Shown one piece after another: positions 18,901-31,160 of a stretch of DNA of 47,237 nucleotides (positions within the stretch are counted from its first letter, which is position 1; each line of letters starts with the position of its first letter). The stretch spans positions 1 through 47,237 of the forward strand of contig JAJPJX010000104.1 of the NCBI GenBank assembly GCA_021324015.1, given 5' to 3'. The DNA is from Solibacteraceae bacterium. GTDB taxonomy: Bacteria > Acidobacteriota > Terriglobia > Bryobacterales > Bryobacteraceae. Both the position numbers and the translations under genes were made by a program. Under the pieces are notes generated by a model that worked only from the letters and a program-made list of their open reading frames with translations, made no database searches and was not told the DNA's origin.

Positions 18901-19203
18901 GATGCCGCTCTGCAGGTACTTGCGAAACCCTGCTTTCTCGACGATGATCTGGTACTGCCCTACCGGCAGGGCCGAAAACAGGAAAGTGCCGTCCGCGCCC
19001 GAGGCTGCGACCTTGCGCAACCCGGTTTCCGTATGTTGAATCGTCACCCGGGCCTCGGCTACCGGCGCTCCGGTCGGATCGAAAACCGTTCCCCCGAGGC
19101 TGGCGTTGGTATACTGCCCGAAACTCAGGCCCGCCAGCGTCGCCGCCAGGCAGATGCCCAACAAGCCGCGGAGTAGAAAACACTTCCGAATTTGTGTGCG
19201 CAC
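15961..19203 (-). CDS. TonB-dependent receptor, Oar-type with carboxypeptidase regulatory-like domain
   Basis: A 1080-residue outer-membrane protein of the Oar-like family common in Acidobacteriota. A signal peptide (LLGICLAATLAGLSFG) is followed by a carboxypeptidase-D regulatory-like domain (about 33-115, SLGGTVFDPTGAPVAEARVTI), a plug-like region (GTVGQLVDQKRILELPLDGR, then GAGAVVNIVTKSGTNQVHG), and a long beta-barrel. The chain ends in ILQFALKFLF, with the aromatic C-terminal residue expected of outer-membrane barrels. The start is GTG 19203 behind a strong GAGGAGGGAGGA ribosome-binding site. The substrate is unknown; in this group such receptors often go with polysaccharide or peptide uptake. 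A lactonase gene follows. A second Oar-type receptor lies at the right edge of the window. Confidence 0.9.
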   Translation of the reverse strand: MRTQIRKCFLLRGLLGICLAATLAGLSFGQYTNASLGGTVFDPTGAPVAEARVTIQHTETGLRKVAASGADGTFLFSALPVGQYQIIVEKAGFRKYLQSGITLVLAQAANVPVRLQVGDLTQEVTVSADAELVSTQTGTVGQLVDQKRILELPLDGRQPQALLFLSAGTVNETGKYCLVNCQGGVYPGEQDGNVNGGGPRSVNFQMDGAGHNDTYVNTNLPFPNPDAVQEFNVQTDNLSAQYGIGAGAVVNIVTKSGTNQVHGDAFEFVRNGDMNARNFFAPRQDTLKRNQFGGSIGGPILKDKLFYFGTYQGTRIRSAAAGSVTFVPTAAQRAGNFAGSGITVKDPVTGIPFPNNQIPMSMFSAPAQYFLNSMPLPNGPGNQLTYTGPGLVQNDDQYMIKMDHIHGKNQLSGSYFWTRFNEPPDINIAKTNIIAADNSGNYVQIKNLALNDTYTHSPTLLFNTWFGWDSQTGGSRSGAPYGFPAAGIQVAAPTPPELVVSVSGFFGISTNHLGDFDRGDYTIREDVTKQHGVHEFHFGGEAVRVTNNLVNTYTMSGQFTFAGQFSGSDLSDFLLGNASRFLQGGGEFKNIAGTLWSLYAQDNIRVTPKLKLEVGLRWDPYFPFTELNGKVVCYQPGAKSQRFPNAPVGLIFGGPNHDAGCPAQTGSLANTANFAPRLGFAYRLGSDGKTVIRGGAGIFYTPFGNHDSNGLVDTAPFGPRFDYSGRINFADPFSSIGIPNPFPAQYGPTLPKSDVTFTLPVSVYGYIQHNWHEPELATWNLTLERQLAKDWVVRAAYAGNKGTYLASGALGFREQNPAIYIPGASTTSNTQSRRINPNFGSVGLFSSDNNSHYESVRLNIEKRFGQSFTVLANYTWSKMIDDFGSSGTTNPLNRRFDYGISNDDVPRVFNFSGLWQIPNAPIHGLADRLLNGWELTSIASWRSGFPFSVTSGVDNSLSGVGQDRADYLGGVAALDPNRAHGQLVAQYFNFSAFAKNALGTFGTSGKNILWGPGLFDTDLGLLKNFKIAERFSTQFRAEFFNVFNNVNFSQPSANLNAASIGRITAAGNPRILQFALKFLF

Positions 19204-19266
19204 GTTCCTCCCTCCTCGTCAATCCGTCGGTAAAGCCCGCGGAATAGAAAGCGAGACTAGGGAAAT

Positions 19267-19294
19267 TCTATAACCGGCAGACCAGGTTTGTCTA
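19267..19294 (-). promoter_or_regulatory. Possible sigma-70 promoter of the TonB/Oar receptor gene
   Basis: On the minus strand, TAGACA (19294-19289) and TATAGA (19272-19267) are separated by 16 bp, about 64 bp before the GTG start. Each hexamer has four or five matches to consensus. The match is moderate and no experimental support is available. Confidence 0.3.
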
Positions 19295-19346
19295 TGGATA
19301 ATGGGGAAATTGCGCGACGTGCTCGATATCGTTCGGTGTGAACGGC

Positions 19347-20159
19347 CTATTTCCCGCGGCTTTCGATGGCTTGTGCGGTAAGCACTGCCTGTTGCTGCAC
19401 TTGTTCCGGCATTCCTGGCACGCCCCGGGCATAGCGCCGCACGTCGTCCAGGTCCGCCCTTTCACCGACGCTCCAGAGCGCGCGCAGGGCTTCCCAGGCG
19501 TGGTCCTTGTTGGCGCCAATCTCTGCTAAGCCATCGCCCGGCTGCACCGTCATGCCGTCGCGTTGGGAGATCTCCCGCACTTCCCCAGGAACCTCGGCGC
19601 GAACCTCCGTCGCCCCGACCCGTGCCACCAGCGTTCCCGGATTCACAAACTCACCCAGGCGCAGGCGATACTGCACTTTGCCCGCCTGGTCGGACCGGAT
19701 GGTGTAGGGACGCAGCATGGCTACCAGTTCCTCCCGTGCCGCTGGATCGTGGTAATTCGAAAGCGCCAGAGCGGCGTTGCGCCGCACCATCTCCGCGGGA
19801 TCCGTCAGCAGCTTGCGCAGAGCCTCGTGGAATGGATCATAGCTATGGTCCTGCCCCATGATCCACGCCGCCGTCTGCCGCAGTTCCACGACCGGGCTGC
19901 CAGCCAGGGCGGCGACTTTGGGGTACCACTGCCGCGCGCTCCGCTCTCCGCGGCTCAGCCGCTCCCCGATCTGCACCAGAGCGTGCTGCGCATGTCTGGG
20001 CTTGGCCGTGTCACTCAGGTACTCGGTGATTTCCTGGTCAGTCAGCGGGCGTCCGAACCAGGTGAAATACCAAAACAGGAAAGGCAAAACCACCAGCAGA
20101 CACAAGAAGAGCGTCACCAGCAGGTAGGCTCTCTTGCCCGGACGCGAGTGCGCGCTCAT
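19347..20159 (-). CDS. Membrane-anchored HEAT-repeat protein with an internal lipoyl/HlyD-like hairpin
   Basis: A 270-residue protein without a named family that I can give. It has an N-terminal membrane helix (about 11-33), then LTDQEITEYLSD and helical HEAT-like repeats (about 50-150), for example VVELRQTAAWIMGQ and PAEMVRRNAALALSNY. Residues 154-217 read as a barrel-sandwich (biotinyl-lipoyl/HlyD-like) unit: LGEFVNPGTLVARVG, VRAEVPGEVREI and DGMTVQPGDGLAEIG. Another HEAT-like pair closes the chain (about 219-265). The gene follows rpoC by 73 bp. Its ribosome-binding GGAG lies in the loop of a small GGAAC/GTTCC hairpin. Function unknown; an envelope scaffold role is only a guess. Confidence 0.6.
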   Translation of the reverse strand: MSAHSRPGKRAYLLVTLFLCLLVVLPFLFWYFTWFGRPLTDQEITEYLSDTAKPRHAQHALVQIGERLSRGERSARQWYPKVAALAGSPVVELRQTAAWIMGQDHSYDPFHEALRKLLTDPAEMVRRNAALALSNYHDPAAREELVAMLRPYTIRSDQAGKVQYRLRLGEFVNPGTLVARVGATEVRAEVPGEVREISQRDGMTVQPGDGLAEIGANKDHAWEALRALWSVGERADLDDVRRYARGVPGMPEQVQQQAVLTAQAIESRGK

Positions 20160-20178
20160 AAGGAACCGCTCCGTTCCC

Positions 20179-20219
20179 GTCGCGGCCCGGCAATTATCCT
20201 GTGATTACCGAGCCGCGAC
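20179..20219 (-). terminator. Strong hairpin after rpoC, possible terminator or processing site
   Basis: A 12-bp stem (arms 20179-20190 and 20208-20219; GTCGCGGC pairs with GCCGCGAC, one G-T wobble in the extension) lies between the rpoC stop and the HEAT-protein start. No U-run follows on the minus strand, so factor-independent termination is uncertain. It could instead be an RNA-processing or stabilising hairpin that sets different expression of rpoC and the downstream gene. Confidence 0.4.
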
Positions 20220-20232
20220 CTTCAGGCAGCGG

Positions 20233-21927
20233 TTATTCCGCCAGCGATTCCTCACCCGAATCTTCGTTCAGGCCGCCCGTGTACTGCACGCGGGCCTCCT
20301 CGTCGTATCCGGGAATGCTCTCCAGTGCCGGCTCCACCACGGGTTCTTCCACCACGTCCTCGCCGGCGATCTTCACTTGCCGGTAGTACTCCATGCCGGT
20401 GCCGGCCGGAACCAGGCGTCCCATGATCACGTTTTCCTTCAAGCCGCGCAGATAATCGACCTTGCCGTTGATCGCGGCTTCGGTGAGCACGCGCGTCGTC
20501 TCCTGGAAGGAGGCCGCCGAGATGAACGAGTCGGTCGACAGGGAAGCTTTCGTGATGCCCAGCAGCACCGCCCGGCCCTCCGCCGGCCGGCCGTCGGCTT
20601 CGATCACCCGCTGATTCTCCGCCCGGAACTTGAATTTGTCCACCACTTCCTCGGGCAGAAACTCCGTGTCGCCGATATCTTCGACTTTCACCCAGCGCAT
20701 CATTTGCCGCACGATGACTTCCAGGTGCTTGTCGTTGATATTCACGCCCTGCAACCGGTAGACCTCCTGAATCTCGTTGACCAGGTACTTCTGTAGTTCC
20801 TTCTCACCGAGCACATCCAGGATGTCGTGCGGGTTGCGCGGGCCGTCCATCAGGGGTTCGCCGGCTCGCACCCGCTCGCCCTCCTGGACGTTGATATGCA
20901 CGCCGCGCGGCAGCGAATACTCCCGCTGCTCGCCGTCTTCGCCTACCACGTAGATCTTGCGCTGGCCCTTGGTGATGTCCCCGTACTTCACTGTGCCGTT
21001 GATCTCCGCAATGACGGCCGTCTCGCGGGGCTTGCGCGCTTCGAACAGTTCCACCACGCGCGGCAGACCGCCCGTGATGTCCTTGGTCTTGGTGGTTTCC
21101 CGCGGGATCTTGGCCAGCACGTCGCCTGCGTGCACCTCTTCGCCGTCCCGCACCATCAGGTGCGCGTGAGTGGGCATGAGGTACTTCTTGGCTTCGGCGC
21201 GGCTGCCCGTGCCCTCGGGCCGCACCACGATGGTCGGCTGCCGTTTCTCATCCGGCGAATCCGAAACCACCAACTGCGAAAGGCCCGTGACTTCGTCCAC
21301 CTGCTCCTGCAAGGTCAGGCCTTCCACCAGGTCCCGGTAATGCACCCCGCCGCTGACTTCGGTGAGGATCGAGAAGGTGTACGGGTCCCATTCCAGCAGG
21401 ATCTGGTTGGCCTTCACCGGAGCGCCGTCCTGCACCAGGATGCGCGCCCCGTAGACCACCTGGTAGCGTTCCTTCTCGCGGCCCTTCTCGTCCAGCACCG
21501 CCACGTGGCCGCTGCGGTTCATCGCCACCAGGTCGCCGTTCTTGTTGCGCACCGTGACGATGTTTAGGAACTTCGCGTAGCCGTCATGCTTGGCGTCCTG
21601 CGTGGATTGCTCGGAAACCCGGCTGGCGGTTCCGCCGATGTGGAAGGTGCGCATGGTCAACTGCGTGCCCGGCTCGCCGATCGACTGCGCCGCGATCACG
21701 CCCACCGCTTCGCCCCGCTCCACCAGACGCCCCGTGGCCAGGTTGCGGCCGTAGCAGGCCACGCACACGCCCCGCCGGGACTCGCAGGTCAGCACCGACC
21801 GGATCTTGACATCCTGGATGCCGGCGGATTCGATCGCTTCCGCCAGGTCTTCCGTGATCTCCTGGTTCGCCGCTACGATCACGTTGCCTTCGTAGTCTTT
21901 GATGTCTTCGAGCGCCACGCGGCCCAC
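20233..21927 (-). CDS. rpoC: RNA polymerase beta' subunit, C-terminal part after an in-frame stop
   Basis: The C-terminal 564 residues of RNA polymerase beta'. The segment starts [13 protein letters not shown] and includes [13 protein letters not shown] (the last three ligands of the second zinc site), [31 protein letters not shown] (trigger-loop/bridge-side region), and [34 protein letters not shown] near the end. The reading frame is the same as that of the upstream part; only the TAA at 21966-21964 separates them. The listed start, GTG 21927, is merely the first possible start and has no ribosome-binding site. Joined across the stop, the protein would be about 1403 residues, the normal length for beta'. 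See the upstream entry and the finding for interpretation. Confidence 0.9.
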   Translation of the reverse strand: MGRVALEDIKDYEGNVIVAANQEITEDLAEAIESAGIQDVKIRSVLTCESRRGVCVACYGRNLATGRLVERGEAVGVIAAQSIGEPGTQLTMRTFHIGGTASRVSEQSTQDAKHDGYAKFLNIVTVRNKNGDLVAMNRSGHVAVLDEKGREKERYQVVYGARILVQDGAPVKANQILLEWDPYTFSILTEVSGGVHYRDLVEGLTLQEQVDEVTGLSQLVVSDSPDEKRQPTIVVRPEGTGSRAEAKKYLMPTHAHLMVRDGEEVHAGDVLAKIPRETTKTKDITGGLPRVVELFEARKPRETAVIAEINGTVKYGDITKGQRKIYVVGEDGEQREYSLPRGVHINVQEGERVRAGEPLMDGPRNPHDILDVLGEKELQKYLVNEIQEVYRLQGVNINDKHLEVIVRQMMRWVKVEDIGDTEFLPEEVVDKFKFRAENQRVIEADGRPAEGRAVLLGITKASLSTDSFISAASFQETTRVLTEAAINGKVDYLRGLKENVIMGRLVPAGTGMEYYRQVKIAGEDVVEEPVVEPALESIPGYDEEARVQYTGGLNEDSGEESLAE

Positions 21928-21963
21928 AATACGGTCGCCCAGCCGCTCGATAGTCTCGCCGGA

Positions 21964-24444
21964 TTAGATGATCGCGCCCACCGAAATCCCTTGGGTCGTT
22001 CCGCAATCCATCTCGGTGACAATCACGTCCTGCGCCACGTCCACCAGGCGCCGCGTCAGGTATCCCGAGTCCGCCGTCTTCAACGCCGTGTCCGCCAGTC
22101 CTTTGCGGGCGCCGTGCGTCGAAATGAAGTACTGCAGCACGTTCAGGCCCTCGCGGAAGTTCGCCGTGATGGGCGTCTCAATGATTTCGCCCGACGGCTT
22201 GGCCATCAGGCCGCGCATGCCCGAAAGCTGGCGGATCTGCTGCTTCGAGCCGCGCGCGCCCGAGTCGGCCATGATGTAAATCGGGTTGAGGTAGCGGCCC
22301 GTCCGGTCGTCCTCCTCCATGGCCTGGAACATTTCATCGGAAACCCGCTCGGTGACCTTCGACCAGATCTCGATGATCTTGTTGTATCGCTCGCCGTGCG
22401 TGATGGCGCCGTCCTGATACTGGTTTTCCACCGCCACCACTTCGCGCTCGGCTTCTTTCACCAGCCCGGCCTTTTCCGAAGGCACAACCATGTCGTCGAT
22501 GCCGATCGAAATACCCGCCCGCGTCGCGTACAGGAATCCGAGAGCCTTGACTTCGTCGAGCATCTGCACCGTGGTCTGCAGCCCGAACTTCAGGTAGCAG
22601 TACTGCACCAGTTGGCCCAGACCCTTCTTTTTCAGCAGGCCGTTGATGAACGGCATGTCCTGCGGCAGGTGGTCGTTCAGGATGACGCGCCCCACCGTGG
22701 TCTCCATGTACTGCTTGTTGAATTCCGTCGGCTCGGTGTGCAGCACGTTCTGACTGTCGAAGGCATGCACCAGGTCGATCACCTTCCCGGTGTATCGCAG
22801 CTTGATCGGCGTCAGCGTCTCGACCTCGCCCATCTCCAGCGCGATCAGCACGTCCTCGGTCGAAGCGAAGGTGCGCCCCTCGCCCTTCGTGCCCGGCCGC
22901 GCCTTGGTCAGGTAGTAGCAGCCCAGCACCATGTCCTGCGTCGGTACCGCGATGGGGCTGCCGTGCGCCGGCGAAAGAATATTGTTCGCCGAAAGCATCA
23001 GCGTGGAGGCCTCGATCTGCGCCTCCGGAGAAAGCGGAATGTGCACGGCCATCTGGTCGCCGTCGAAGTCCGCGTTGAACGCCGTACAGACCAGCGGGTG
23101 GATCTTGATCGCTTTGCCTTCCACCAGCACCGGCTCGAACGCCTGAATGCCCAGGCGGTGCAGCGTGGGAGCGCGGTTCAGCAGGATGGGATGGTCCTTG
23201 ATCACCTCTTCCAGAATGTCCCACACCACCGGATCTTGCTGCTCCACCAGTTCCTTGGCCTGCTTGATGGTGGTGCAGTGCCCGCGCTGCTCCAGCCGGT
23301 GATAAATGAACGGCTTGAACAGCTCCAGCGCCATCTTCTTCGGCAGACCGCACTGGTTCAGCCGCAGTTCCGGGCCCACCACGATCACCGAGCGGCCGGA
23401 GTAATCCACGCGCTTGCCGAGCAGGTTCTGGCGGAATCTTCCCTGTTTGCCCTTCAGCGTGTCGGAAAGGGACTTCAGCGGGCGGTTGTTGGCGCCGCGC
23501 AGCACCCGGCCGCGCCGGCCGTTGTCGAACAGCGCGTCTACCGCTTCCTGCAGCATGCGCTTCTCGTTGCGCACGATCACGTCCGGCGCATGCAGCTCGA
23601 TCAGCTTCTTCAACCGATTATTGCGGTTGATCACCCGCCGGTACAGGTCGTTCAGGTCGGAAGTGGCAAACCGGCCGCCGTCCAGCGGCACCAGCGGCCG
23701 CAGTTCCGGCGGAATCACCGGAATCACGTCCAGGATCATCCACTCCGGCTTGTTGCCGGATTTGCGGAACGATTCCACCACCCGCAGGCGCTTCGCCAGC
23801 TTCAGCTTCTTCTGCTGGGAGGTCTCCGTCTTCATGTGCTGGCGGATTTCCTCGCTCAGCGCTTCGACGTCCACCTTCTTGAGCAGCTCTTTGATCCCCT
23901 CGGCGCCCATCATGGCCACGAACTTGCCGGGGAACTCCTGGTCGAGTTGCCGCTTCTTCTCGTCCGTGATGACTTCGCCCTTGCTCAGTTCCGCCACCTC
24001 GCCCGGGTCGACCACCACGTACGCTTCGAAATACAGCACCCGCTCCAGTTCGCGCAGGGTGATGTCCAGCAGGTGTCCGATGCGGCTCGGCAGGCCTTTG
24101 AAAAACCACACGTGCGAGCACGGGCTGGCCAGCTCGATATGTCCCAGCCGCTCGCGCCGCACGCGCGCCAGGGTTACTTCCACGCCGCACTTGTCGCAGA
24201 TCACGCCCCGGTGCTTCATGCGCTTGTACTTGCCGCACAAGCATTCCCAGTCCTGGGTGGGGCCGAAGATACGCGCGCAGAACAGCCCGTCCCGCTCGGG
24301 CTTGAAGGTCCGGTAGTTGATGGTCTCCGGCTTGGTGACTTCTCCGTGGGACCAACTGCGGATCTTTTCCGGCGAAGCCAGACTGATTCGGATCGAGTCG
24401 AAATCCGCAATCAAATTCGCTCTATCGTACGGAGAGGATCTCAA
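21964..24444 (-). CDS. rpoC: RNA polymerase beta' subunit, N-terminal part ending at an in-frame TAA
   Basis: The N-terminal 826 residues of beta', the catalytic RNA polymerase subunit. The first zinc site is visible ([20 protein letters not shown]), as is the clamp/switch region, [21 protein letters not shown], and the catalytic NADFDGDQM with Mg-binding D459, D461 and D463. The frame stops at TAA 21966-21964 directly after [13 protein letters not shown], where relatives continue with Glu; a single G-to-T change would make GAA into TAA. Start TTG 24444 is chosen because GGAGG lies 5 nt before it; a TTG at 24456 is in frame but overlaps that site. TAA is used as an ordinary stop elsewhere here (for example the Rsm22-type gene), so codon reassignment is unlikely. 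Confidence 0.93.
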   Translation of the reverse strand: MRSSPYDRANLIADFDSIRISLASPEKIRSWSHGEVTKPETINYRTFKPERDGLFCARIFGPTQDWECLCGKYKRMKHRGVICDKCGVEVTLARVRRERLGHIELASPCSHVWFFKGLPSRIGHLLDITLRELERVLYFEAYVVVDPGEVAELSKGEVITDEKKRQLDQEFPGKFVAMMGAEGIKELLKKVDVEALSEEIRQHMKTETSQQKKLKLAKRLRVVESFRKSGNKPEWMILDVIPVIPPELRPLVPLDGGRFATSDLNDLYRRVINRNNRLKKLIELHAPDVIVRNEKRMLQEAVDALFDNGRRGRVLRGANNRPLKSLSDTLKGKQGRFRQNLLGKRVDYSGRSVIVVGPELRLNQCGLPKKMALELFKPFIYHRLEQRGHCTTIKQAKELVEQQDPVVWDILEEVIKDHPILLNRAPTLHRLGIQAFEPVLVEGKAIKIHPLVCTAFNADFDGDQMAVHIPLSPEAQIEASTLMLSANNILSPAHGSPIAVPTQDMVLGCYYLTKARPGTKGEGRTFASTEDVLIALEMGEVETLTPIKLRYTGKVIDLVHAFDSQNVLHTEPTEFNKQYMETTVGRVILNDHLPQDMPFINGLLKKKGLGQLVQYCYLKFGLQTTVQMLDEVKALGFLYATRAGISIGIDDMVVPSEKAGLVKEAEREVVAVENQYQDGAITHGERYNKIIEIWSKVTERVSDEMFQAMEEDDRTGRYLNPIYIMADSGARGSKQQIRQLSGMRGLMAKPSGEIIETPITANFREGLNVLQYFISTHGARKGLADTALKTADSGYLTRRLVDVAQDVIVTEMDCGTTQGISVGAII

Positions 24445-24480
24445 AATAGCCTCCAATAAATTCTTTAAGGAGTCCGAAAT

Positions 24481-24542
24481 CAGAATCGAAAAGTCAGAAT
24501 TTCCAACCCGGCCATTCTGGCTTCTGACTACTGACTTCTGAC
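24481..24542. repeat. Heptamer tandem repeat and hairpin between rpoB and rpoC
   Basis: On the minus strand, 24542-24515 reads as four consecutive heptamers: GTCAGAA, GTCAGTA, GTCAGAA, GCCAGAA. Inverted copies (TTCTGAC at about 24499, TTCTGAT at about 24486) follow, so AGTCAGAA (24492-24499) and TTCTGACT (24522-24529) can form a perfect 8-bp stem. It fills most of the 108-bp rpoB-rpoC gap. Heptamer repeats of this look occur in intergenic DNA of several bacterial groups. It is non-coding. Confidence 0.65.
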
Positions 24543-24552
24543 CGCTGCCCTA

Positions 24553-28872
<4,320 letters not shown>

Positions 28873-28940
28873 TTTTCTTAAACTCCTGAGGGCCGAACAG
28901 CCAAAGCCAGGTACTGCGCTGAACTAAACAACCCGAGGCG

Positions 28941-28967
28941 CTCCCAGTGGAGCCGCGCTCCAGGGAG
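28941..28967 (-). promoter_or_regulatory. Strong leader hairpin upstream of rpoB
   Basis: In the rplL-rpoB gap, CTCCC-(AG)-TGGAGC pairs with GCTCCA-GGGAG around a CGC loop: 11 bp with a two-base bulge, about 70 nt upstream of the rpoB start. No U-run follows on the minus strand, so it is more likely an attenuation or RNase III-type processing element than a plain terminator. Intergenic hairpins are well known between rplL and rpoB in other bacteria. Confidence 0.4.
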
Positions 28968-29247
28968 TCGCCGTTTCGTCAAGCAATACGGGAAGGAATC
29001 CAGTTCGAACCGGAACGGGGTGATCGGAAAAAATCGGGCCCGGCGGCCCAAGACGAAACGCGGAGAGGAAAACAGGATTGCACCGGCGAGTAGGAAGACA
29101 CGAAGTCCCTGTAACCTGGAGAGGCGCAAAAAAGCGCAAAAGATCCCTCTTTGCAGTTCCGCGCCAACTGCAATTGGAATGCCAGGATTCGAAAGTCACA
29201 GTCACCAATTGGGATCGAATCCGGTTGAAACGAAGCCCCAACCGGGT

Positions 29248-29276
29248 ATGGTACCAAAACCGCCTCCCCACGTCAA
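29248..29276 (-). promoter_or_regulatory. Candidate sigma-70 promoter for rpoBC
   Basis: On the minus strand TTGACG (29276-29271) and TACCAT (29253-29248) are separated by exactly 17 bp. The -35 matches consensus at five of six positions and the -10 at four. The site lies about 376 bp upstream of the rpoB start, within the 481-bp rplL-rpoB gap (28873-29353). The remainder of the gap contains a perfect 8-bp inverted repeat (29185-29192 and 29215-29222) and no gene that I recognise. Confidence 0.5.
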
Positions 29277-29353
29277 ATCGTGGCGCCGCCAAAGGGGATT
29301 CGCCCGCCCCGCAGCGGACGAACCCCCAGCCCGTTCCTTCGAAAGCCGCCGCT

Positions 29354-29737
29354 TTACTTCACTTCGACTGTGGCGCCGACGTCCACGAATTTCTTCTTGA
29401 TGGCTTCGGCTTCGTCCTTGGTGACGCCTTCCTTCACCGGCTTCGGAGCGCCGTCCACGAGATCCTTGGCTTCCTTCAGGCCGAGGCTGGTCACCTCGCG
29501 TACCGCCTTGATAACGTTGATCTTGTTCGCTCCCGCGGCCGTCAGAATCACGGTGAACTCGGTCTTCTCCTCAGCCGCCGGCGCCGCGGCCGCTGCCGCC
29601 GGACCGGCCGCCGCCATCATCGGCGCCGCCGCCGCGGCCGAAACCCCCAACTTCTCTTCGAGCAACTTCACCAACTGCGAGGCTTCCAGAAGGGTCAGGC
29701 CCTGGATCTGTTCTGCAATTGCATTGATGTCCGCCAT
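29354..29737 (-). CDS. rplL: 50S ribosomal protein L7/L12
   Basis: A 127-residue L7/L12, the stalk protein that recruits translation factors. The N-terminal dimerisation helix hairpin ([21 protein letters not shown]), the Ala/Pro-rich hinge (about 38-60) and the C-terminal domain ([42 protein letters not shown]) are all complete. ATG 29737 is chosen because AAGGAG lies 7 nt before it; an upstream in-frame start would lie inside that ribosome-binding site. It follows rplJ by 42 bp, the usual L10-L7/L12 pairing. Confidence 0.97.
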   Translation of the reverse strand: MADINAIAEQIQGLTLLEASQLVKLLEEKLGVSAAAAAPMMAAAGPAAAAAAPAAEEKTEFTVILTAAGANKINVIKAVREVTSLGLKEAKDLVDGAPKPVKEGVTKDEAEAIKKKFVDVGATVEVK

Positions 29738-29779
29738 GTCAAAACTCCTTTGTTTCAAAACCCTTTCTAAATCTTCGGC

Positions 29780-30307
29780 TTACGCCGTGAACTTGTTTTC
29801 CTTGCAACCCTGATCCAGAACCACCGCCAGGTTGCGTCCAACCGCGCCGAGAGCCGCCACCAACCGCTGCGCCGGAGCGTTAATCAGATATAACAACTTC
29901 GCCAGGATCTCTTCCCTGGACGGCAGGTTCGCCAGGTCGTTGATCGCCTTCACGTCGATCACGCGGCCTTCCACGATTCCCGCCTTGAAGCTGAAGCTGG
30001 GGTTCGCTTTGGCGTAAGCCGTCAGCGCCTTGGCCAGCGCCACCGGGTCCGACGTGGTGTAGGCCATCGACGTCATCCCGCGCAATCCCGTCAGGATGGG
30101 TTCAGCCGGGGTGCCCTCGGACGCCTTTTCCGCCAGGTTGTTCTTCACCACGCGGTACTTGCCGCCCGCCCCCCGGACCACCTTGCGAAGTTCGAGGTCC
30201 TGGCTGACCCGCAGCTTCTCGTACCCGGTGACGAACACGTTCTTGCTCTGCTCCAGGTCGCGCCGCAGAGACTCCAAATCTTTCTGCTTGTCTTCTTTCT
30301 TTTTCAT
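29780..30307 (-). CDS. rplJ: 50S ribosomal protein L10
   Basis: A 175-residue L10, the anchor of the L7/L12 stalk. It begins [20 protein letters not shown], continues with [38 protein letters not shown], and ends in the helix that binds L7/L12. Length fits the family (165-180). ATG 30307 is chosen because it starts the known L10 domain, 19 nt after the restored rplA stop. In the sequence as given, the rplA frame runs into this gene without a stop, making a 418-codon L1-L10 open frame, but that is due to the rplA frameshift. A weak GGGG element precedes the ATG. Confidence 0.95.
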   Translation of the reverse strand: MKKKEDKQKDLESLRRDLEQSKNVFVTGYEKLRVSQDLELRKVVRGAGGKYRVVKNNLAEKASEGTPAEPILTGLRGMTSMAYTTSDPVALAKALTAYAKANPSFSFKAGIVEGRVIDVKAINDLANLPSREEILAKLLYLINAPAQRLVAALGAVGRNLAVVLDQGCKENKFTA

Positions 30308-30326
30308 GTGTGCACCCCAGACAGAA

Positions 30327-31036
30327 CTATACGGCGGCCTTCGTGGAGTACGCCGAAACGTCCAGCGAGACGCCGGGCTCATGGTCGAGCACAGCGTCGC
30401 GCTTTTTACGTACTTGCCCTTGGCTGCGGCAGGCTTGGCCTTGATGACGGCGGTGATCAGACTGGCGGCATTTTCCACCAGCTTGTCGGCTGGAAAGCTG
30501 ATCTTGCCCACTGGAGCATGGATGATCCCGGTCTTGTCCACGCGGAACTCCACCTTGCCAGCCTTGATTTCTTTCACGGCTTTGGCCACGTCGGTCGTGA
30601 CCGTGCCCGTCTTGGGGTTGGGCATCAGCCCCCGGGGTCCCAAAATCTTGCCGAGTTTGCCCACTGACCGCATCATGTCCGGCGTCGCGATCACGGCGTC
30701 GAAATCCGTCCAACCCTCCGACTGGATTTTATTCACCATGTTGTCGCCGCCCACGAAATCGGCGCCCGCTTCCTCGGCTTCCTTCTGCTTGTCGCCTCCC
30801 GCGATCACCAGCACCTTCTTCGACTTTCCGAGGCCGTTGGGCATCACCACGGTGCCCCGCACCATCTGGTCCGCGTGTTTTGGATCCACCCCCAACCGCA
30901 GGTGCACCTCCACGGTTTCATCGAACTTGGCGTATTTGATTTTCTGCAGGAGGGGAACCGCCGCTTCGAGTTCGTAGGCGCGTGCTTCTACTTGCTTGAC
31001 GGCGGTCTGATACTGCTTACCTTGTTTTCGAGCCAT
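30327..31036 (-). CDS. rplA: 50S ribosomal protein L1, frameshifted near its 3' end
   Basis: Ribosomal protein L1, which forms the L1 stalk and in many bacteria represses its own operon. The sequence is canonical from MARKQGKQY to [10 protein letters not shown], including [52 protein letters not shown] and [15 protein letters not shown] as successive short blocks. After STMSP the frame is lost; the expected ending [18 protein letters not shown] is present one frame away, ending at 30327. One missing C in the run at about 30374-30376 (AGCCCGGC for AGCCCCGGC) explains it: with that base the gene is 711 nt and 236 codons, normal for L1. A GAGGAG element precedes ATG 31036 at very short spacing. 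rplK is not upstream; a DUF1080 gene is. Confidence 0.93.
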
Positions 31037-31111
31037 ATCTCCTCATTGGTCCTAGCGGTCCGTTGCGCAGGCGCACAGACCTCCCACTGAGCGAATTCAG
31101 GGACATTTCAC

Positions 31112-31141
31112 AGCCTAACACACCGGCAGCGCGTCTGTCCA
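31112..31141 (-). promoter_or_regulatory. Possible promoter of the rplA-rplJ-rplL operon
   Basis: On the minus strand TGGACA (31141-31136) and TAGGCT (31117-31112) are 18 bp apart, about 76 bp upstream of the rplA start. The -10 keeps the three most conserved positions (T1, A2, T6). A promoter is expected here because the upstream neighbour is an unrelated gene, but the match is only moderate. Confidence 0.35.
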
Positions 31142-31160
31142 ACCCGGTTACGGCCGCGTC

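Noticed and set aside
20233-24444. A natural rpoC1/rpoC2-type split as in cyanobacteria
   Set aside because: The break is at a different place, divides one zinc site, leaves no gap or new start signal, and is a single stop codon in an otherwise continuous frame.
21586-24459. A 957-codon open frame on the plus strand opposite rpoC
   Set aside because: Antisense shadow of the highly conserved rpoC; composition is His/Arg/Leu-rich without recognisable domains.
29185-29222. Inverted repeat GGATTCGA/TCGAATCC as part of a tRNA (T-arm-like text)
   Set aside because: No acceptor stem, anticodon arm or correct spacing can be built around it.
29780-31036. A true L1-L10 fusion protein
   Set aside because: The normal L1 C-terminus and stop are present one frame away, and one C in a homopolymer restores them; the linker in the fused frame is nonsense.
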